Positions 18,681 to 28,396 are shown, counted from the stretch's first letter. The stretch: DNA of 64,000 nt from Algibacter mikhailovii (GCF_014651495.1 NZ_BMWZ01000007.1:62001-126000); one strand, 5' to 3'. A program made the numbers and translations. The notes: generated by a model from the sequence alone, not told the origin.

Positions 18681-20143
18681 ACTTTCTTATTTAAAAGTTT
18701 TCTTATTTCCTCTCGTTCTGAAAAATAAACGATGCTCAAAAATACAATTAACATAGTTACTCCAATAAAATAATTACCTCTAAATTGATAGAAAGATACT
18801 ATTGAAAATGTAATACTTAGAAGCATGTATAGTCCTATTTTCTTTAAATTATAAGGTATGGGGTAATATTTTCTGCCAAAATAAAATGATAATAGCATCA
18901 TAGATGAATATGCCGCTAAGGTTGCTATAGCAGATCCCTTATAACTCATTATAGGAATTAACCATAAGTTTAAGATTAGGGTTAAAACCGCTCCAAAAAC
19001 AGAAATATATGCCCCAAATTTAGTTCTATCCGTTATCTTATACCAAACAGATAAGTTATGATAAATACCTAAACAGAAATTGGCTAGTAATAAAATAGGC
19101 ACAATCCACATGGCTGACCAATACCCTTCATCACCAATAAGAATGACTTTTAATACATCGGCAAAAACAATAACACCAAGCATAATTAAGGCACCAAAAA
19201 TGACAAAAAACTCCAAGATTTTGGCGTAATTCTTTTGCGGGTTTTCAGCCTTAGCATGACTAAAAAAATATGGTTCTATACCAAGCCTATACGCCGTAGC
19301 AAAAAGGGTCATAAACAGAGCCAATTTATAGCAGGCCGAATACATTCCTATTTGTGTTTCGGCAATATCTTCAGGTAATATTTTATCGAGTAGAATACGA
19401 TCAAAAGTTTCGTTCACTGAAAAGGCAAGTCCTGCAATAAAAACTGGAAATGCATAACGCATCATCTTTTTCCAGAGTTGTTTGCTAAAGATATAATTTA
19501 CCTTGAAGTAAAGCGGTAACATGATTAGCAGTGTCACCGCACTGGCAATCAAGTTTGCAATAAGAATATAATTTATTTCAAAATTTGGCCTATAAATCGC
19601 ATCAAAAATAGGAGACTTTAATGCCAAATTATCCAACCAAATAAGAAAAAACAGGTTTAAACCTAAATTGATTATAACGTTTAATATTTTAATTACCGCA
19701 TAACGTATGGGTTGAGCATTAGCTCTTAACCATGCAAATGGCATAATTGCTAGGGCATCAAATAATAAAATCCAAATGACTAAATTGATATATTCTAATT
19801 TAATATCTACAATATTGGAGATTTGATTTCTGAATACTATAGCAGAAACAAAAAAAGCTAAAGATGTAAATATCAGGGATATTACAGAGGTACCGATAAC
19901 GGTATCTTTATCATCCTCCTTATTGTAAAACCTAAAGAATGCGGTTTCCATCCCATAAGCCAGAATAATATTAAATAAAACAAAGTAAGAATAAATAATG
20001 GATACGCTTCCGTAGTCTGCAACTGTTTTTAATACTTCATCATCTGTATGGAGTCTTACTAGCAGAAAGCTTAACATTCTGGGTAATACGGTTGCTAATC
20101 CATAGATGAATGTTTGCTTAAATAATGACTTAAGTGCGCTCAA
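18677..20143 (-). CDS. Polysaccharide/lipid-linked oligosaccharide flippase, MATE-like
   Basis: A 488-residue protein with about 14 transmembrane segments, of the Wzx/MurJ-like polysaccharide biosynthesis family ([20 protein letters not shown] at the start). The start is a TTG at 20143: an in-frame stop lies two codons upstream and the first ATG is after residue 20, inside the first membrane helix. A TACTTTTA box (20164-20171, one base from TAnnTTTG) sits 20 bp upstream. It probably flips a lipid-linked glycan across the inner membrane. It is the first gene of the operon; dut follows with a four-base overlap. Confidence 0.86.
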   Translation of the reverse strand: MSALKSLFKQTFIYGLATVLPRMLSFLLVRLHTDDEVLKTVADYGSVSIIYSYFVLFNIILAYGMETAFFRFYNKEDDKDTVIGTSVISLIFTSLAFFVSAIVFRNQISNIVDIKLEYINLVIWILLFDALAIMPFAWLRANAQPIRYAVIKILNVIINLGLNLFFLIWLDNLALKSPIFDAIYRPNFEINYILIANLIASAVTLLIMLPLYFKVNYIFSKQLWKKMMRYAFPVFIAGLAFSVNETFDRILLDKILPEDIAETQIGMYSACYKLALFMTLFATAYRLGIEPYFFSHAKAENPQKNYAKILEFFVIFGALIMLGVIVFADVLKVILIGDEGYWSAMWIVPILLLANFCLGIYHNLSVWYKITDRTKFGAYISVFGAVLTLILNLWLIPIMSYKGSAIATLAAYSSMMLLSFYFGRKYYPIPYNLKKIGLYMLLSITFSIVSFYQFRGNYFIGVTMLIVFLSIVYFSEREEIRKLLNKKV

Positions 20144-20305
20144 TACTTATATTTTTATGCCGCTAAAAGTACGTTTTTCACCAATGCCAACCAAAGATTA
20201 GTTATCGCATGAACGTATGGATTTCATTCAAAACTACCAATCCTTATTTAACCTCATTAAAAAGCCTGAATGTGCCGCTTTATATTCTTAGTTAAGTTAG
20301 CAAAA

Positions 20306-20857
20306 TTAGGCTTGCATCTGTTTTAAAATTGATATTTCATTTAAGACTTGTTTTCTAATAAAAATACCCATTACTATAAAAAATGCGAATCCAGATACTA
20401 GGATATAATAATAAAACCCTGTAGATAAACCTTCTTTAAAAAATGGCAATAGCAAAGAAAAACCTAAGAAGTATGCAGCAAACACAATAGGTGTAATAAT
20501 ATAGTGCGTCTTAATACGCTGTTTATAATAATTGGTTATTATATTTTTAAAGGTATTTGCCTTAACAGCAAGATTAACTTGCCCAAGTTTTTCAATACTA
20601 AAACGCTCTATTATTATTCTTGTCAATAAAGATCCGACCATTAATCCTAACGCTAAGGCTACTTTAACATTATTATAGGCTGCGATATAAAAAAAGAATC
20701 CAATTAGAACTACTATTGTAACTCCTAATACAACATTAGTTATACGTTGCTTCTTTTTTAATAATGCTGTTTTCTTAACAATCAATTCTACTCCATTAGG
20801 GGGTGCTATAACGGTTGGCTGCTTTTCCCATTGAGATTTTAATTCTTCAAAATTCAT
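20306..20857 (-). CDS. Four-helix membrane protein, possible anti-sigma factor
   Basis: A 183-residue protein starting at ATG 20857 (MNFEELKSQWEKQP), chosen because it overlaps the sigma stop by one base (TAATG); an ATG five codons upstream is possible. After a soluble N-terminus of about 40 residues come four transmembrane helices (about 41-65, 68-87, 117-140 and 148-170). There is no zinc-binding anti-sigma motif. Coupling to the ECF sigma gene suggests that it restrains that factor. This is inference from position only. Confidence 0.6.
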   Translation of the reverse strand: MNFEELKSQWEKQPTVIAPPNGVELIVKKTALLKKKQRITNVVLGVTIVVLIGFFFYIAAYNNVKVALALGLMVGSLLTRIIIERFSIEKLGQVNLAVKANTFKNIITNYYKQRIKTHYIITPIVFAAYFLGFSLLLPFFKEGLSTGFYYYILVSGFAFFIVMGIFIRKQVLNEISILKQMQA

Positions 20858-21348
20858 TATTTCTTTACACATTTAGTTAATTTTTCCTTTATTCTGTGAA
20901 TTCTCACGCGGATAGCTTCATGGCTCATCCCCATGACATCAGCAATTTCTTTTTGCGGCAGACCCTCAAGTTCAAGTAGAATAATACTTTTACCATGACT
21001 ATTAAGCGTATTAATACAGCTATATAATTGTTTTATTTTATTCGACTTGTCCTCTTCTTGGACGGCATCCTCTGTGCTTTGTAATACATTAAGATGGCTT
21101 GAAATATCAACAGGTTTCTTTTTCCGAAGACTCATTAAGCATGTATTTACTGTTATTCTGTAAATCCATGTGGGTAAACTAGATTCATTCCTAAAAGTTC
21201 CTAAATTTTCCCAAACTTTAATAAAAACATCTTGGGTTATATCCTTAGCTAATGCCTCATCACCATTGGTATAACCTAAACACAATCGGTGTACTTTAGG
21301 GTAATTAGAATTGTATATGATATCAAACTTAGATTGTAAATCACTCAT
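20857..21348 (-). CDS. ECF RNA polymerase sigma factor
   Basis: A 163-residue sigma-70 family protein. Region 2 is seen in AKDITQDVFIKVWENLGTF and LPTWIYRITVNTCL; region 4 in LELEGLPQKEIADVMGMSHEAIRVRIHRIKEKL. It starts three bases after the stop of the alpha/beta hydrolase gene and its stop overlaps the start of a membrane protein. The three genes therefore form one unit in the order hydrolase, sigma factor, membrane protein. The target promoters are unknown. Confidence 0.92.
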   Translation of the reverse strand: MSDLQSKFDIIYNSNYPKVHRLCLGYTNGDEALAKDITQDVFIKVWENLGTFRNESSLPTWIYRITVNTCLMSLRKKKPVDISSHLNVLQSTEDAVQEEDKSNKIKQLYSCINTLNSHGKSIILLELEGLPQKEIADVMGMSHEAIRVRIHRIKEKLTKCVKK

Positions 21349-21351
21349 AAA

Positions 21352-22206
21352 TTATTCTAATTCAGTTTTAATTTGGTTTAAAAACCATTCTGGTTGATCA
21401 TACATTATAAAATGCGCTGAACCTTTGGCGTATTTAATAGTATAGTTATCAAGATTCATATATTGCGTGTTATAGTTCTTTTTAGCATTTTCTTGACCAT
21501 ATGGTTCAGTAGCCGCTAAAATAGTCACAGGAACCTTTATGGCTGCAATAGGTTCCCGCAAATCTAATTTCATTAAATCTGTATAACCATAGACATAAGT
21601 CGCTCTATCTGCCTTTAAAATCCAATCTTTAATGAGCACTTGCTTATCTTCTTTTGAAGTCATACCCTTTGCCATTTGGGTAGCCATGGTTCCAAAAGCC
21701 TGAGCATTCATTTCCAAAGATTGCCTGTTATAGGGGTTATCATACTTTACGTTTTCACTTTTAAAATTAGGCATCATCAAAGCACCAATGGAAGGTAAGG
21801 CATCTACAACAATTACTTTTTTAAACTTGGCGTCTGGATCAGTAGCCAACCACAATCCAAGAGAACCTCCTAAACTATGACCTATAATTATTGATTCTTC
21901 TAAATGCTTATCAGATATATACCTTGCCACCCCTTCTTTAACTTTTGGTAACCATGGCTTTTCTATAGGTGCTACATCACCAAATCCGGCAAACGTAAAT
22001 ATATGGCATTGATTTGTTTTTGATAGGTCCTCTACAAGGTCATTCCAAACATCACCAGTACACGCAAATCCAGGGAATAATAAAACGGGGGTGCCATGCC
22101 CAACAACATCTACTTTAAAAGATGGGTTTTCTCCAGCATTTAACAACATACTGAAAGACATAACTATTAAAAATACAAAGGTTTTAATTAATTTCATGAT
22201 ATACAT
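21352..22206 (-). CDS. Exported alpha/beta hydrolase
   Basis: A 284-residue alpha/beta-fold hydrolase with a signal peptide (about residues 1-24, ending SMLLNAG). The oxyanion region is LLFPGFACTGDVW, the nucleophile elbow is GHSLGG with Ser111, and the likely catalytic His lies in GSAHFIMYDQPEW. It is expected to be periplasmic and to cut an ester or similar bond; the substrate is unknown. An ATG three codons downstream (22197) is an equally good start. It heads an operon with an ECF sigma factor. Confidence 0.82.
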   Translation of the reverse strand: MYIMKLIKTFVFLIVMSFSMLLNAGENPSFKVDVVGHGTPVLLFPGFACTGDVWNDLVEDLSKTNQCHIFTFAGFGDVAPIEKPWLPKVKEGVARYISDKHLEESIIIGHSLGGSLGLWLATDPDAKFKKVIVVDALPSIGALMMPNFKSENVKYDNPYNRQSLEMNAQAFGTMATQMAKGMTSKEDKQVLIKDWILKADRATYVYGYTDLMKLDLREPIAAIKVPVTILAATEPYGQENAKKNYNTQYMNLDNYTIKYAKGSAHFIMYDQPEWFLNQIKTELE

Positions 22207-22260
22207 TTTAAATTGATTTTCCCTTTAGATTCAAAATCAAAAAAATGTTACATAAAATTT

Positions 22261-22296
22261 AAAAAAATAAAAGCCCCACTAAAAAGTGAGGCTTTC
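22261..22296 (-). terminator. ATP synthase operon terminator
   Basis: Arms AAAGCC..CACT and AGTG..GGCTTT (one internal mismatch) flank an A-rich loop, and on the minus strand a T-rich stretch follows. It lies 37 bp after the atpG stop. Confidence 0.85.
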
Positions 22297-22332
22297 ATAT
22301 ATGAAGATTCTTCAGTATTCCGAAGAATTGTT

Positions 22333-23193
22333 TTAATTATTTAAAGCTTCAGCACCACCAACTATCTCAAGGATTTCATTAGTAATCGCCGCTTGACGCG
22401 CTTTATTGTACGTTAATTTTAATTGATCTCTCAATTCGGTAGCATTATCCGTTGCTTTATGCATCGCCGTCATACGAGCTCCGTGTTCTGAAGCAAATGA
22501 ATCTCTAATACCTTTGTATAACTGAGTTTTTAAAGACTTAGGAATAAGTTCTTCAACAATCTCAATTTTAGAAGGTTCAAAAATATAATCTGCATTATTA
22601 TTGGCATCACCTTCAACAGGAACAATTGGTAAAAACTGTTCAGTCATTACAATTTGGGTCGCTGCATTTTTGAATTTGTTATAAACTATTTCAATTTTAT
22701 CAAACTCACCTGCTACGAATTTATCCATTAAAAGTTCGGCGATTTCAGCAACATTTTCAAATGTTAAATCATCAAATACTTCACTTTTATTGGCTATAAC
22801 CTTATCCGTTTTTTTAAATGCATCATTTGCCTTTTTACCTATAACTAAATAAGACACTTCTTGATTAGCATAAGTTTCAGAAGTAAGTCGATTAACTTCC
22901 TTAATGATGTTTGAATTAAAAGCTCCAGCTAAACCCCTATTTGAAGTAATAGGCACAAGAAGCACCTTCTTTAATTCACGGTTTTCAGAATAAGCACTGC
23001 CAGAATCTGCATCTAAAGTTGCACTTAAACTTTGTAAAAGTTCTGTTAACTTATCTGCATAAGGACGCATTGCTGTAATAGCATCTTGTGCCTTCTTTAA
23101 CTTTGCAGCCGATACCATTTTCATGGCACTGGTAATCTGCATCGTTGAAGATACTGATGATATTCTGTTACGTATTTCCTTTAAATTTGCCAT
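22333..23193 (-). CDS. atpG: ATP synthase F1 gamma subunit
   Basis: A 286-residue gamma subunit. The N-terminal helix MANLKEIRNRISSVSSTMQITSAMKMVSAAKLKKAQ and the C-terminal helix (RMTAMHKATDNATELRDQL) are the coiled-coil pair that forms the rotating central stalk. It is last in the operon. Unlike in many bacteria, no beta or epsilon gene follows; in Bacteroidota these usually sit in a separate atpD-atpC locus. Confidence 0.97.
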   Translation of the reverse strand: MANLKEIRNRISSVSSTMQITSAMKMVSAAKLKKAQDAITAMRPYADKLTELLQSLSATLDADSGSAYSENRELKKVLLVPITSNRGLAGAFNSNIIKEVNRLTSETYANQEVSYLVIGKKANDAFKKTDKVIANKSEVFDDLTFENVAEIAELLMDKFVAGEFDKIEIVYNKFKNAATQIVMTEQFLPIVPVEGDANNNADYIFEPSKIEIVEELIPKSLKTQLYKGIRDSFASEHGARMTAMHKATDNATELRDQLKLTYNKARQAAITNEILEIVGGAEALNN

Positions 23194-23212
23194 ATTTTAA
23201 AATATGAAATAG

Positions 23213-23234
23213 GATTCCCACTTTCGTGGGAATC
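23213..23234 (-). repeat. Intercistronic stem-loop between atpA and atpG
   Basis: Perfect 9-bp arms GATTCCCAC and GTGGGAATC enclose four bases that read GAAA on the transcribed strand, a GNRA tetraloop closed by C-G. There is no T tract, so it is not a normal terminator. It fills most of the 45-bp gap and could protect or process the atp messenger, or be a copy of a dispersed palindrome. Confidence 0.75.
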
Positions 23235-23238
23235 GTAA

Positions 23239-24819
23239 TTATGCTATATATTTTCCTGATAAATCTTTTGCTACAGCTGTTAAAGTATCTGTAACCTCAT
23301 CAGTTAATTTTCCTGCTTTTAATGTGCTTAATACATCTGCATGCTTAGCTTTCAAGAATTCTATAAAATCTCTTTCAAATTCCTTAACTTTTTCAACAGG
23401 CACATCTCTCAATAAGTTTTTAGATCCTGCATAAATGATAGCAACTTGATCTTCAACTGTAAACGGATCGTTTTGAGCTTGCTTTAATATTTCAACGTTA
23501 CGTTTTCCTTTTTCAATTACATTTAAAGTAACAGCATCTAAATCAGAACCAAACTTAGCAAAAGCTTCTAATTCACGAAACTGCGCTTGATCTAATTTTA
23601 ATGTACCAGCTACTTTTTTCATAGATTTAATCTGAGCATTACCACCAACACGAGACACTGAGATACCTACGTTAATAGCTGGACGAACACCAGAGTTAAA
23701 TAAATCTCCATCTAAGAAGATCTGACCATCTGTAATAGAAATTACATTGGTTGGAATATATGCAGAAACGTCACCTGCTTGTGTTTCAATAATTGGTAAA
23801 GCTGTTAAAGAACCACCACCTTTTACTAATGGCTTTAATGAATCAGGTAAATCATTCATGTCTTTAGCAATAGAATCATCATTGATAACTTTTGCAGAAC
23901 GCTCTAATAATCTAGAGTGTAAGTAGAAAACGTCACCTGGATACGCCTCACGTCCTGGTGGACGACGTAATAATAAAGATACCTCACGGTAAGCAACCGC
24001 TTGCTTAGATAAATCATCATAAACAATTAAAGCTGGTCTACCAGTATCTCTAAAATACTCACCAATCGCAGCACCTGCCATTGGGGCGTATACTTGCATT
24101 GGAGCAGGATCAGATGCGTTTGCCGCAACAATAGTAGTATAAGCTAATGCGCCTTTTTCTTCTAATGTTTTAGCAATTAAAGCTACTGTTGATGCTTTTT
24201 GACCAACGGCAACATAGATACAATAAACAGGCTCACCTGCATCATAAAATTCTTTTTGATTTAAGATGGTATCAATACAAACAGCTGTTTTACCAGTTTG
24301 ACGGTCACCAATAACCAACTCACGTTGACCACGACCTACAGGAATCATCGCATCAATAGATTTGATACCAGTTTGTAATGGCTCAGTTACTGGCTCACGG
24401 AAAATAACACCAGGCGCTTTACGCTCAAGTGGCATTTCGTAAGTCTTACCAGAAATTGGACCTTTACCATCAATAGGATTTCCTAAAGTATCAACAACAC
24501 GCCCAACAATTCCTTCACCAACATTGATAGAAGCAATACGTCCTGTACGTTTTACTGTAGAACCTTCTCTAACACCTACAGATCCACCTAATAACACGAT
24601 ACCAACGTTATCTTCTTCAAGATTTAGTACAATACCCTCTAAGCCGCCTTCGAATTCCACTAACTCACCATATTGAGCGTTAGACAATCCGTAAGCACGT
24701 ACAATACCATCACCTACAGTTAATACAGTTCCTACTTCATCTAATGAAGCACTAGCCTCAAAACCTGAAAGTTGTTTTTTTAAGATTGCTGATATTTCAG
24801 CTGGTTTTACTTCTGCCAT
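23239..24819 (-). CDS. atpA: ATP synthase F1 alpha subunit
   Basis: A 526-residue alpha subunit with P-loop GDRQTGKT at 171-178, the signature region around [14 protein letters not shown], and SRLLERSAK. It binds nucleotide without catalysis and forms the hexamer with beta. It lies between atpH and atpG. Confidence 0.98.
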   Translation of the reverse strand: MAEVKPAEISAILKKQLSGFEASASLDEVGTVLTVGDGIVRAYGLSNAQYGELVEFEGGLEGIVLNLEEDNVGIVLLGGSVGVREGSTVKRTGRIASINVGEGIVGRVVDTLGNPIDGKGPISGKTYEMPLERKAPGVIFREPVTEPLQTGIKSIDAMIPVGRGQRELVIGDRQTGKTAVCIDTILNQKEFYDAGEPVYCIYVAVGQKASTVALIAKTLEEKGALAYTTIVAANASDPAPMQVYAPMAGAAIGEYFRDTGRPALIVYDDLSKQAVAYREVSLLLRRPPGREAYPGDVFYLHSRLLERSAKVINDDSIAKDMNDLPDSLKPLVKGGGSLTALPIIETQAGDVSAYIPTNVISITDGQIFLDGDLFNSGVRPAINVGISVSRVGGNAQIKSMKKVAGTLKLDQAQFRELEAFAKFGSDLDAVTLNVIEKGKRNVEILKQAQNDPFTVEDQVAIIYAGSKNLLRDVPVEKVKEFERDFIEFLKAKHADVLSTLKAGKLTDEVTDTLTAVAKDLSGKYIA

Positions 24820-24848
24820 CTTATTATTTATTTAGATATATAAATATC

Positions 24849-25385
24849 TTAGTTTAATGTAAATTCTCTTTTTAAATTGTTTAACTGATTTGCAACACTT
24901 GCGTTGTATTGCATATCACCTATACGTAAAATGAAACCACCTAAAATGCTTTCATCAATAATATTTTCTACTTCAACAGTTTTGCCTGTAAGTGCTTTAG
25001 CTTTAGCTAATACTTGCTTCTTTAAATCTGCTGTTAAAGCTACTGCTGTTGTTACAGTTCCAAACTCGATACCTTTTGATACATCAAATAACGTATTGTA
25101 CTTTGAAGCAACCTGTCCTAAAAGGTCAATTCTGTTATTTGTGATTAAAACATCGATTAAGCTTAATGTAGTTTTGTTAGATTTTGAAAAAACTTCTAAT
25201 AAAACTGCTTTTTTAGCTGAAGAAGGTACTACAGGACTTTGAAGCATCTCGCTTAAATCTTTAGTTTCTAAAATGGTATTTGCAATTAGCTTCATATCAG
25301 TATTCACAACATCCGCTGTTTTTTGATCTGATGCTAAGCTCAGTACCGCCTTTGCGTAACGTATTGCTGCTCTTGCTCCCGCCAT
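24849..25385 (-). CDS. atpH: ATP synthase F1 delta subunit
   Basis: A 178-residue OSCP/delta protein: ARAAIRYAKAVLSLA at the start and the C-terminal signature ILGGFILRIGDMQYNASVANQL. It joins the peripheral stalk to the alpha3beta3 head. The gene starts six bases after atpF. Confidence 0.95.
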   Translation of the reverse strand: MAGARAAIRYAKAVLSLASDQKTADVVNTDMKLIANTILETKDLSEMLQSPVVPSSAKKAVLLEVFSKSNKTTLSLIDVLITNNRIDLLGQVASKYNTLFDVSKGIEFGTVTTAVALTADLKKQVLAKAKALTGKTVEVENIIDESILGGFILRIGDMQYNASVANQLNNLKREFTLN

Positions 25386-25391
25386 TATATC

Positions 25392-25892
25392 TTATTTTGA
25401 GGTTTTTTCAGCTAACATAGTCTCAACCAATTCTAATTGCTTGCCTTTGTTAGATAATTCAGTGCGTACTACTTTCTCAGCTATCTCCAATGATAAACTA
25501 GCAACGTGATTTTTAAGTTCCTCCATTGCTGCTTTCTTTTCACTTTCAATAGCCGCTTGTGCTTGCTCTATTATTTTATTAGCTTGTTCTTGAGCTTCAC
25601 CCTTAGCAGTTTCAATTGTATTGTTTTTGATATCACGTGCTTCTTTTAACATTGCCTCACGTTCTGCTCTAGCTTCTTTTAATAACTTTTCATTATCAGC
25701 TTGAAGATTAGTCATTTCTAATTTTGCCTTTTCAGCAGAATCTAAGGCATCTTTAATACCATCTTCACGCTTTTCAACAGCATCCAGAATAGGTTTCCAA
25801 GCAAATTTTCTTAAAAGCAAAACTAGTCCTATGAACAATACCAATTGCCAGAAGAATAATCCTATTGAAAACTCATTAATTAACTTTTCCAT
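25392..25892 (-). CDS. atpF: ATP synthase F0 b subunit
   Basis: A 166-residue b subunit: one N-terminal membrane helix (about residues 8-27, IGLFFWQLVLFIGLVLLLRK) and then a long charged helix rich in Lys, Glu and Ala that dimerises as the peripheral stalk. Position between atpE and atpH agrees. Confidence 0.96.
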   Translation of the reverse strand: MEKLINEFSIGLFFWQLVLFIGLVLLLRKFAWKPILDAVEKREDGIKDALDSAEKAKLEMTNLQADNEKLLKEARAEREAMLKEARDIKNNTIETAKGEAQEQANKIIEQAQAAIESEKKAAMEELKNHVASLSLEIAEKVVRTELSNKGKQLELVETMLAEKTSK

Positions 25893-25967
25893 TTATCTAT
25901 ATTAATTTTAATACGTAATCATTTTAAAAAACAGCTTTAACCAACCGTTAAAGCTGTTTTTGTTTTC

Positions 25968-26159
25968 TTAAGCTGCAAATAAAGCAGCAAATCCAATACC
26001 TTCAATAAGTGCTGCTGCAATAAGCATAGCTGTTTGGATTTTTCCAGAAGCTTCTGGTTGACGTGCAATGGCATCCATTGCAGATCCACCAATTTTACCG
26101 ATACCTAAACCAGCACCAATAACGATTAAACCTGCTCCTACAATGTTTGGAATTGTCAT
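25968..26159 (-). CDS. atpE: ATP synthase F0 c subunit, proton type
   Basis: A 63-residue hairpin of two membrane helices joined by the polar loop ARQPEA. The ion-binding carboxylate is the Glu in ALIEGIG on helix 2. Alignment by eye with sodium-type c subunits shows that the helix-1 Gln and the Ser after the Glu are absent, so the ring is expected to carry protons. It is short for the family but in the usual Bacteroidota range. Confidence 0.95.
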   Translation of the reverse strand: MTIPNIVGAGLIVIGAGLGIGKIGGSAMDAIARQPEASGKIQTAMLIAAALIEGIGFAALFAA

Positions 26160-26195
26160 AATGTATATATATATTAAAAATTAAACATTCTTTTT

Positions 26196-27272
26196 TTAGT
26201 GGTCATCATGATGTTCTTCAACAGCCGACCCGAAATACAAAGCAGATAACATCGTAAAGATATACGCCTGCAATGCCGCAACTAAAAGTTCTAACAAGGA
26301 CAAAGCAAATGCTAAACCAAATGATAATGAACTTCCAATCCAGTTTTTAAATATGAACATTAAACCAATGATACTCATTAATACAATGTGACCCGCAGTA
26401 ATATTAGCGTACAAACGAATCATTAATGAAAATGGCTTAATAATAGTTCCCAACAATTCTATTGGTGCTAAAATAATCTTCATGGGTGTTGGCACCCCTG
26501 GCATCCAGAATATGTGCCCCCAGTAATTTTTATTAGCAGTAAATGTTGTTAAGAAATATGTTATTAATGCTAAAGCTAATGTTACAGCAATATTATTAGT
26601 AACATTTACCCCTAGTGGAGTCAATCCTAATAAGTTAATAATCCAAATAAAGAAAAATACAGTTAATAAGTAAGGCATATACCTTTTGTATTTCTTCACT
26701 CCAATATTAGGAACAGCAATATCATCTCTAATGTACAAGATAATTGGCTCTAAAAACCTACCCATTCCTTTAGGCATACTTCCTGTTTTGTATTTCTTAG
26801 CCATTCTGCTAAACATAACAAACATGAATAGGCCTACTAAAAATATTGTGAATACATTTTTGGTTATAGAGAAGTCTATTGGCTTTACATTTGTTGGGTG
26901 GTGGTGATCATCAAGATCAATAGTTCCAGCAGCGTCGGTTTTGTATACCTTATTGTGATATAAAGCATAATAATCTCCGTTAACTTCAGCTACAGATTCA
27001 CCGTGGTGAAATTTTGAAGATGAAAATACTTTCAACCCATTATCCCATAAAATAACTGGCAAAGGAAAACCAATATATTTATGCTCTCCAGCATCTGTTG
27101 TATAGGATGTTAAACTAAAATCATGCGTATCGAGTAAGTGATGATTTATGTATTCTTTTATTTCAGTTTTTATATCTCCCTCTCCTTCATGTTTTTCTTC
27201 TTTTGCAAAAGAAAATGCTGTAACCATTAAGAAGAATAAACAAATCGTTTTTCTAGAAATAATATTTTGCAT
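26196..27272 (-). CDS. atpB: ATP synthase F0 a subunit with N-terminal exported extension
   Basis: A 358-residue a subunit. The essential arginine is in LMIRLYANITAGH and the last helices hold LELLVAALQAYIFTML. Unlike the roughly 270-residue E. coli protein, it begins with a signal-like segment (LFFLMVTAFSFA) and a domain of about 115 residues before the first core helix, rich in His and Asp (DDHHHPTN). That part should face the periplasm. The C-terminus is also His/Asp-rich (EEHHDDH). An exact -7 box lies 36 bp before the ATG, so the ATPase genes can be transcribed separately from sprE. Confidence 0.95.
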   Translation of the reverse strand: MQNIISRKTICLFFLMVTAFSFAKEEKHEGEGDIKTEIKEYINHHLLDTHDFSLTSYTTDAGEHKYIGFPLPVILWDNGLKVFSSSKFHHGESVAEVNGDYYALYHNKVYKTDAAGTIDLDDHHHPTNVKPIDFSITKNVFTIFLVGLFMFVMFSRMAKKYKTGSMPKGMGRFLEPIILYIRDDIAVPNIGVKKYKRYMPYLLTVFFFIWIINLLGLTPLGVNVTNNIAVTLALALITYFLTTFTANKNYWGHIFWMPGVPTPMKIILAPIELLGTIIKPFSLMIRLYANITAGHIVLMSIIGLMFIFKNWIGSSLSFGLAFALSLLELLVAALQAYIFTMLSALYFGSAVEEHHDDH

Positions 27273-27307
27273 ATCACTTAATATAAATAGTGGCTTAAAA
27301 ATCGGTG

Positions 27308-27315
27308 CAAAGGTA
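27308..27315 (-). promoter_or_regulatory. -7 promoter box for the atpBEFHAG genes
   Basis: On the minus strand TACCTTTG fits TAnnTTTG exactly, 36 bp before the atpB ATG, inside the 102-bp gap after the small membrane protein gene. A TTTTTTG stretch ending 17 bp upstream could serve as the -33 box. Confidence 0.55.
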
Positions 27316-27374
27316 TGTTTTTATCTCAAAAGCAAAAAACAAATTTTAATATTATTTATGAGCTTCTATTTAAA

Positions 27375-27773
27375 CTATTTAGAATTATCCAAACTATTCA
27401 GAAACTTTGATAAAACAACGCTTTCTGTAATGAGGCAAATGGCATACGGAATAAAAAAAGTTAAAAACTCTAAGCGCGTTAAATCACCATCAGCATTATA
27501 TTCAGGATAGAATAGCACAAAAAAGAATACAAACTTTAACAGACTAGCCCCCATAAACAAAAACCCCAATTGGTCTTGAAGTTTTTTCTTAAAAACAAAC
27601 AAAAGAATTATCACCCCACAAGCCAACAGGATGTTAATAGCATAGGAATATAGCAATTGATAAACTGTAACAGCACTCTCAATTAACCGGTTTATTAAAA
27701 AATGAATTAAAAAGGCAATGGCCCCAACAATAACTACTGTAAAGCAGTTACTACTAAGTGTTTTTAAAGTCAA
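27375..27773 (-). CDS. Small four-helix membrane protein at the atpI position (DUF6168-like)
   Basis: A 132-residue protein with four transmembrane helices (about 10-30, 40-62, 70-92 and 102-125). It is placed where other bacteria carry atpI, and its ATG overlaps the atpZ stop by four bases. I recognise it only as the DUF6168-like protein found with flavobacterial ATP synthase genes. A role in assembling the F0 part is plausible but inferred from position. Confidence 0.68.
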   Translation of the reverse strand: MTLKTLSSNCFTVVIVGAIAFLIHFLINRLIESAVTVYQLLYSYAINILLACGVIILLFVFKKKLQDQLGFLFMGASLLKFVFFFVLFYPEYNADGDLTRLEFLTFFIPYAICLITESVVLSKFLNSLDNSK

Positions 27774-28003
27774 GGGTTTAGCTTCTTTATTTGTTTTAGC
27801 ACGGCGTACAAAGAAATACCCACGCCTAATAAGGTGAAAATAATTAAAAAGGTCTTACCGGAATTCCCTAACCTAACATCTAACCATTTACCAAATATCA
27901 CAAAAAGATAAATGGTAATACCCATCTGAAAGGCAATTCCAGATAAAGCAGCAATTTGTTTAAGCTGTTCTTTCCGATTTTGATTTTTGTTGTTGCCCGC
28001 CAT
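27770..28003 (-). CDS. atpZ: AtpZ/AtpI family protein
   Basis: A 77-residue protein with two membrane helices (about 18-38 and 47-70) and the AtpZ pattern GIAFQMGITIYLFVIFGKWLD. AtpZ/AtpI proteins help c-ring assembly and ion uptake for the ATP synthase. The gene overlaps the end of the bactofilin gene by 44 bp in another frame; no later ATG keeps both helices, so the overlap appears real. Confidence 0.85.
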   Translation of the reverse strand: MAGNNKNQNRKEQLKQIAALSGIAFQMGITIYLFVIFGKWLDVRLGNSGKTFLIIFTLLGVGISLYAVLKQIKKLNP

Positions 28004-28379
28004 TATTAATATCTTTTACCGAGCCTTTCATTACACAGGTCACATTAAATGTTGCTCCTGGCTCAACAGCAAGTTTTCCAACTACAACTTCGCCTTCAAC
28101 ATGTGCTGAGGACTTTAATGTTAATGTACCTGACAATCCTAATTTTCCAGAAAATTTACCTTCAAAATAAGCATCAGTACCGTTTAAATTACCTTTAATC
28201 AAACCTGCTTTTCCAACAACAACCTTGCCTGATGTATTAATATTACCTTCTATAGTACCATCAATTCTAAAATCACCTTCACTATTAAAGTCGCCTACCA
28301 TTTTTGTGCCTTGAGCTACAATATTTTGGCTTGTTGATCCTTCTGTCATTTGTTTGTCTTTTTTATTTTCTGAAAACAT
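27960..28379 (-). CDS. Bactofilin-type polymer-forming protein
   Basis: A 139-residue bactofilin. The core (residues about 20-120) is made of short beta-helix repeats such as GDFRIDGTIEGNINTSGKVV and GKAGLIKGNLNGTDAYFEGK. Bactofilins polymerise without nucleotide and organise cell-wall or motility machinery. It lies 17 bp after sprE and overlaps atpZ. Confidence 0.92.
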   Translation of the reverse strand: MFSENKKDKQMTEGSTSQNIVAQGTKMVGDFNSEGDFRIDGTIEGNINTSGKVVVGKAGLIKGNLNGTDAYFEGKFSGKLGLSGTLTLKSSAHVEGEVVVGKLAVEPGATFNVTCVMKGSVKDINNGGQQQKSKSERTA

Positions 28380-28396
28380 AGTAATACTTTTTAAGG

